From positions 1 through 64,000 of the forward strand of contig UQHQ01000001.1 of the NCBI GenBank assembly GCA_900540945.1: 64,000 nt of DNA, in the 5' to 3' direction. This document shows positions 62,815-64,000 of the stretch, piece after piece; positions within the stretch are counted from its first letter, which is position 1; every line of letters starts with the position of its first letter. The position numbers and the translations under genes were made by a program. Source of the stretch: an uncultured Collinsella sp. GTDB taxonomy: Bacteria > Actinomycetota > Coriobacteriia > Coriobacteriales > Coriobacteriaceae. The notes below the pieces were generated by a model. It was not told the origin of the DNA, searched no databases, and saw only the letters and a list, made by a program, of their open reading frames with translations.

Positions 62815-63699
62815 ATGTCCGATATCGATAATATGGCCGGGGACACGCGTCCGATCGGCGTGTTCGACTCGGGCTTGGGCGGCTTGACGGTCGCGCGAGC
62901 GATCGCAACGGCACTTCCGCACGAGTCCGTCTACTATTTCGGTGACACTAAGCGCTGCCCTTATGGCACCCGCACCGAGGACGAGGTTCGCTCGTTTGCG
63001 CTGCAGGCGGGCCGCTGGCTATCGAGGCACGACGTTAAGATCATGGTCATCGCCTGCAACACGGCGACCGCCGCGGCCTTGCGTTTGGCTCAGCAAGTGC
63101 TTGACGTTCCCGTGATCGGCGTGATCGCCCCGGGCGCACGCGCCGCCATCAACAGCACGCGTACGCGTCGCGTGGGCGTGCTCGCCACCAACCTCACCAT
63201 TCGCTCGGGCGCCTACACGCGCGCCATCCAGGATTTGGATGCTGGTGTCGATGTGTATGGCTGCCCGGCTTCGAGCTTTGTCGAGGTCGTCGAGCACGAG
63301 CTCGCCTCGGGCGCGCATCTGCAGGAGCAGTGGCTCGAGAACGAGGATATTTTTGATACGCCAGCCGTTCGCGCGCTGGTCGGCGCCACAGTCGAGCCGC
63401 TGCACGATCGTGGCATTGATACCGTGGTACTCGGCTGCACGCATTTCCCGCTGCTGGTGGGTCCCATCCGCCATGCGCTAGGACCCGGGGTGCGCGTGGT
63501 GAGCTCCGCCGAGGAGACCACCCGCGAGCTGACCGATATCCTCACGCGCCGTGAGCAGCTGGCGGGCGATACCGCCGAGCCACAGCATCGCTTTGCCACC
63601 ACGTCTGACAACATTGCCGAGTTTGCGGTGGCGGGTAGCTTTATCTTTGGCCAGCCGCTTAAAAGCATCGAGCATGTCGATATCGACGAACTCGGTTAG
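62815..63699 (+). CDS. murI: glutamate racemase
   Basis: A 294-residue enzyme that makes D-glutamate for peptidoglycan. It has IGVFDSGLGGLTVARAI, YFGDTKRCPYGTRTE and the two catalytic cysteines in IACNTATAAALR and LGCTHFPLL. GGTGAGG precedes the ATG at 62815; an upstream ATG at 62779 is less likely. It follows the HAD gene and precedes rph, an order seen in other Gram-positives. Confidence 0.93.
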   Translation: MSDIDNMAGDTRPIGVFDSGLGGLTVARAIATALPHESVYYFGDTKRCPYGTRTEDEVRSFALQAGRWLSRHDVKIMVIACNTATAAALRLAQQVLDVPVIGVIAPGARAAINSTRTRRVGVLATNLTIRSGAYTRAIQDLDAGVDVYGCPASSFVEVVEHELASGAHLQEQWLENEDIFDTPAVRALVGATVEPLHDRGIDTVVLGCTHFPLLVGPIRHALGPGVRVVSSAEETTRELTDILTRREQLAGDTAEPQHRFATTSDNIAEFAVAGSFIFGQPLKSIEHVDIDELG

Positions 63700-63752
63700 G
63701 CTCGCAATGTTGCCGGAGGCTTCGCCACATCTTTTGCCGAAAGGATAGTTCC

Positions 63753-64000
63753 ATGGAATACATGCAGGTCAACCGCGCCAACGGCCGCGCCGTCAACGAG
63801 CTGCGCCCCGTTAAGCTCACCCGCGGCGTCATGAAGCACGCCCACGGCTCGTGCCTGGCTGAGTTCGGCGACACGCGCGTACTGTGCGCCGCCACCATCG
63901 AGGAGGGTGTGCCAGGTTGGCGCAAGGGCGCCAAGGCCGGCTGGGTAACGGCGGAATATGCGATGCTACCGGCCTCGACCGGTAAACGCTGCAAGCGCGA
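63753..64000 (+). CDS. rph: ribonuclease PH, start of gene (cut by window end)
   Basis: The first 82 residues are present and the frame is still open at the window end. The pattern NGRAVNELRPVKLTRGVMKH, AHGSCLAEFGDTRVLCAATI, EEGVPGWRKGAKAGWVTAEY and AMLPASTGKR is that of RNase PH, a phosphate-dependent 3' exonuclease that trims tRNA and rRNA ends. GAAAGG precedes the ATG. It lies 53 bases after murI and is probably in the same unit. Confidence 0.92.
   Translation, partial: MEYMQVNRANGRAVNELRPVKLTRGVMKHAHGSCLAEFGDTRVLCAATIEEGVPGWRKGAKAGWVTAEYAMLPASTGKRCKR

Overview
The window reads as a chromosomal segment of a high-GC anaerobic actinobacterium of the class Coriobacteriia, most likely Collinsella or a close relative. 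This rests on the GC-rich codon use, a very large CoA-dehydratase activase, the AmaP/DUF2273/Asp23 set, a LAQTG-anchored surface protein, an ECF-type riboflavin importer and a MurE without the meso-diaminopimelate motif. It is inference from gene content, not from a marker gene. I see no prophage, integrase, transposase, rRNA or CRISPR array.

Layout. 1-10.5 kb: an HD-domain protein with a CmpB-type membrane protein, a Cof-type HAD phosphatase, a WYL regulator with a helicase-nuclease (minus strand), divergent to RtcB RNA ligase and a P-loop-less DnaB-like protein, then an AT-richer orphan gene. 10.7-17.2 kb: a minus-strand run of four tightly packed paralogues of unknown function, built from two related modules of about 350 residues that occur fused or split. 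17.4-22.9 kb: a TetR-type regulator and the 1595-residue activase. 23-31 kb: a gene remnant, a small membrane protein, a DUF389 protein with an EF-hand-like loop, a 1154-residue coiled-coil/CAP surface protein and an OPT transporter. 31-41.5 kb: coaX, dCMP deaminase, NifU-like protein, lgt, a DUF6020-like membrane protein, YebC, the envelope-stress set, YitT and a zinc-ribbon membrane protein. 41.7-47.4 kb: two divergent amidohydrolases and groES-groEL. 47.7-52.2 kb: an FMN riboswitch driving ribU-ecfAA-ecfT, then two PPOX-fold proteins. 52.4-57.3 kb: argC-argJ-argB-argD. 57.4-58 kb: a 185-bp tandem array running into tRNA-Val. 58-64 kb: asnB (minus), then murE, a HAD phosphatase, murI and the start of rph.

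How the genes work together. The arg genes make ornithine/arginine; murE and murI serve peptidoglycan synthesis, and the MurE motif fits a non-DAP (ornithine or lysine) wall. The riboswitch places both the riboflavin-specific subunit and the complete energising module under flavin control. The WYL regulator, helicase-nuclease, RtcB and DnaB-like genes form a nucleic-acid repair neighbourhood.

The least explained parts are the four-paralogue cluster with its shared upstream palindrome, two nested perfect palindromes of about 130 bp on either side of groESL, the tRNA-Val-derived 185-bp tandem repeats, and a dispersed family of short inverted repeats with a GGGACAG-like core, one of which carries the ends of two convergent genes.
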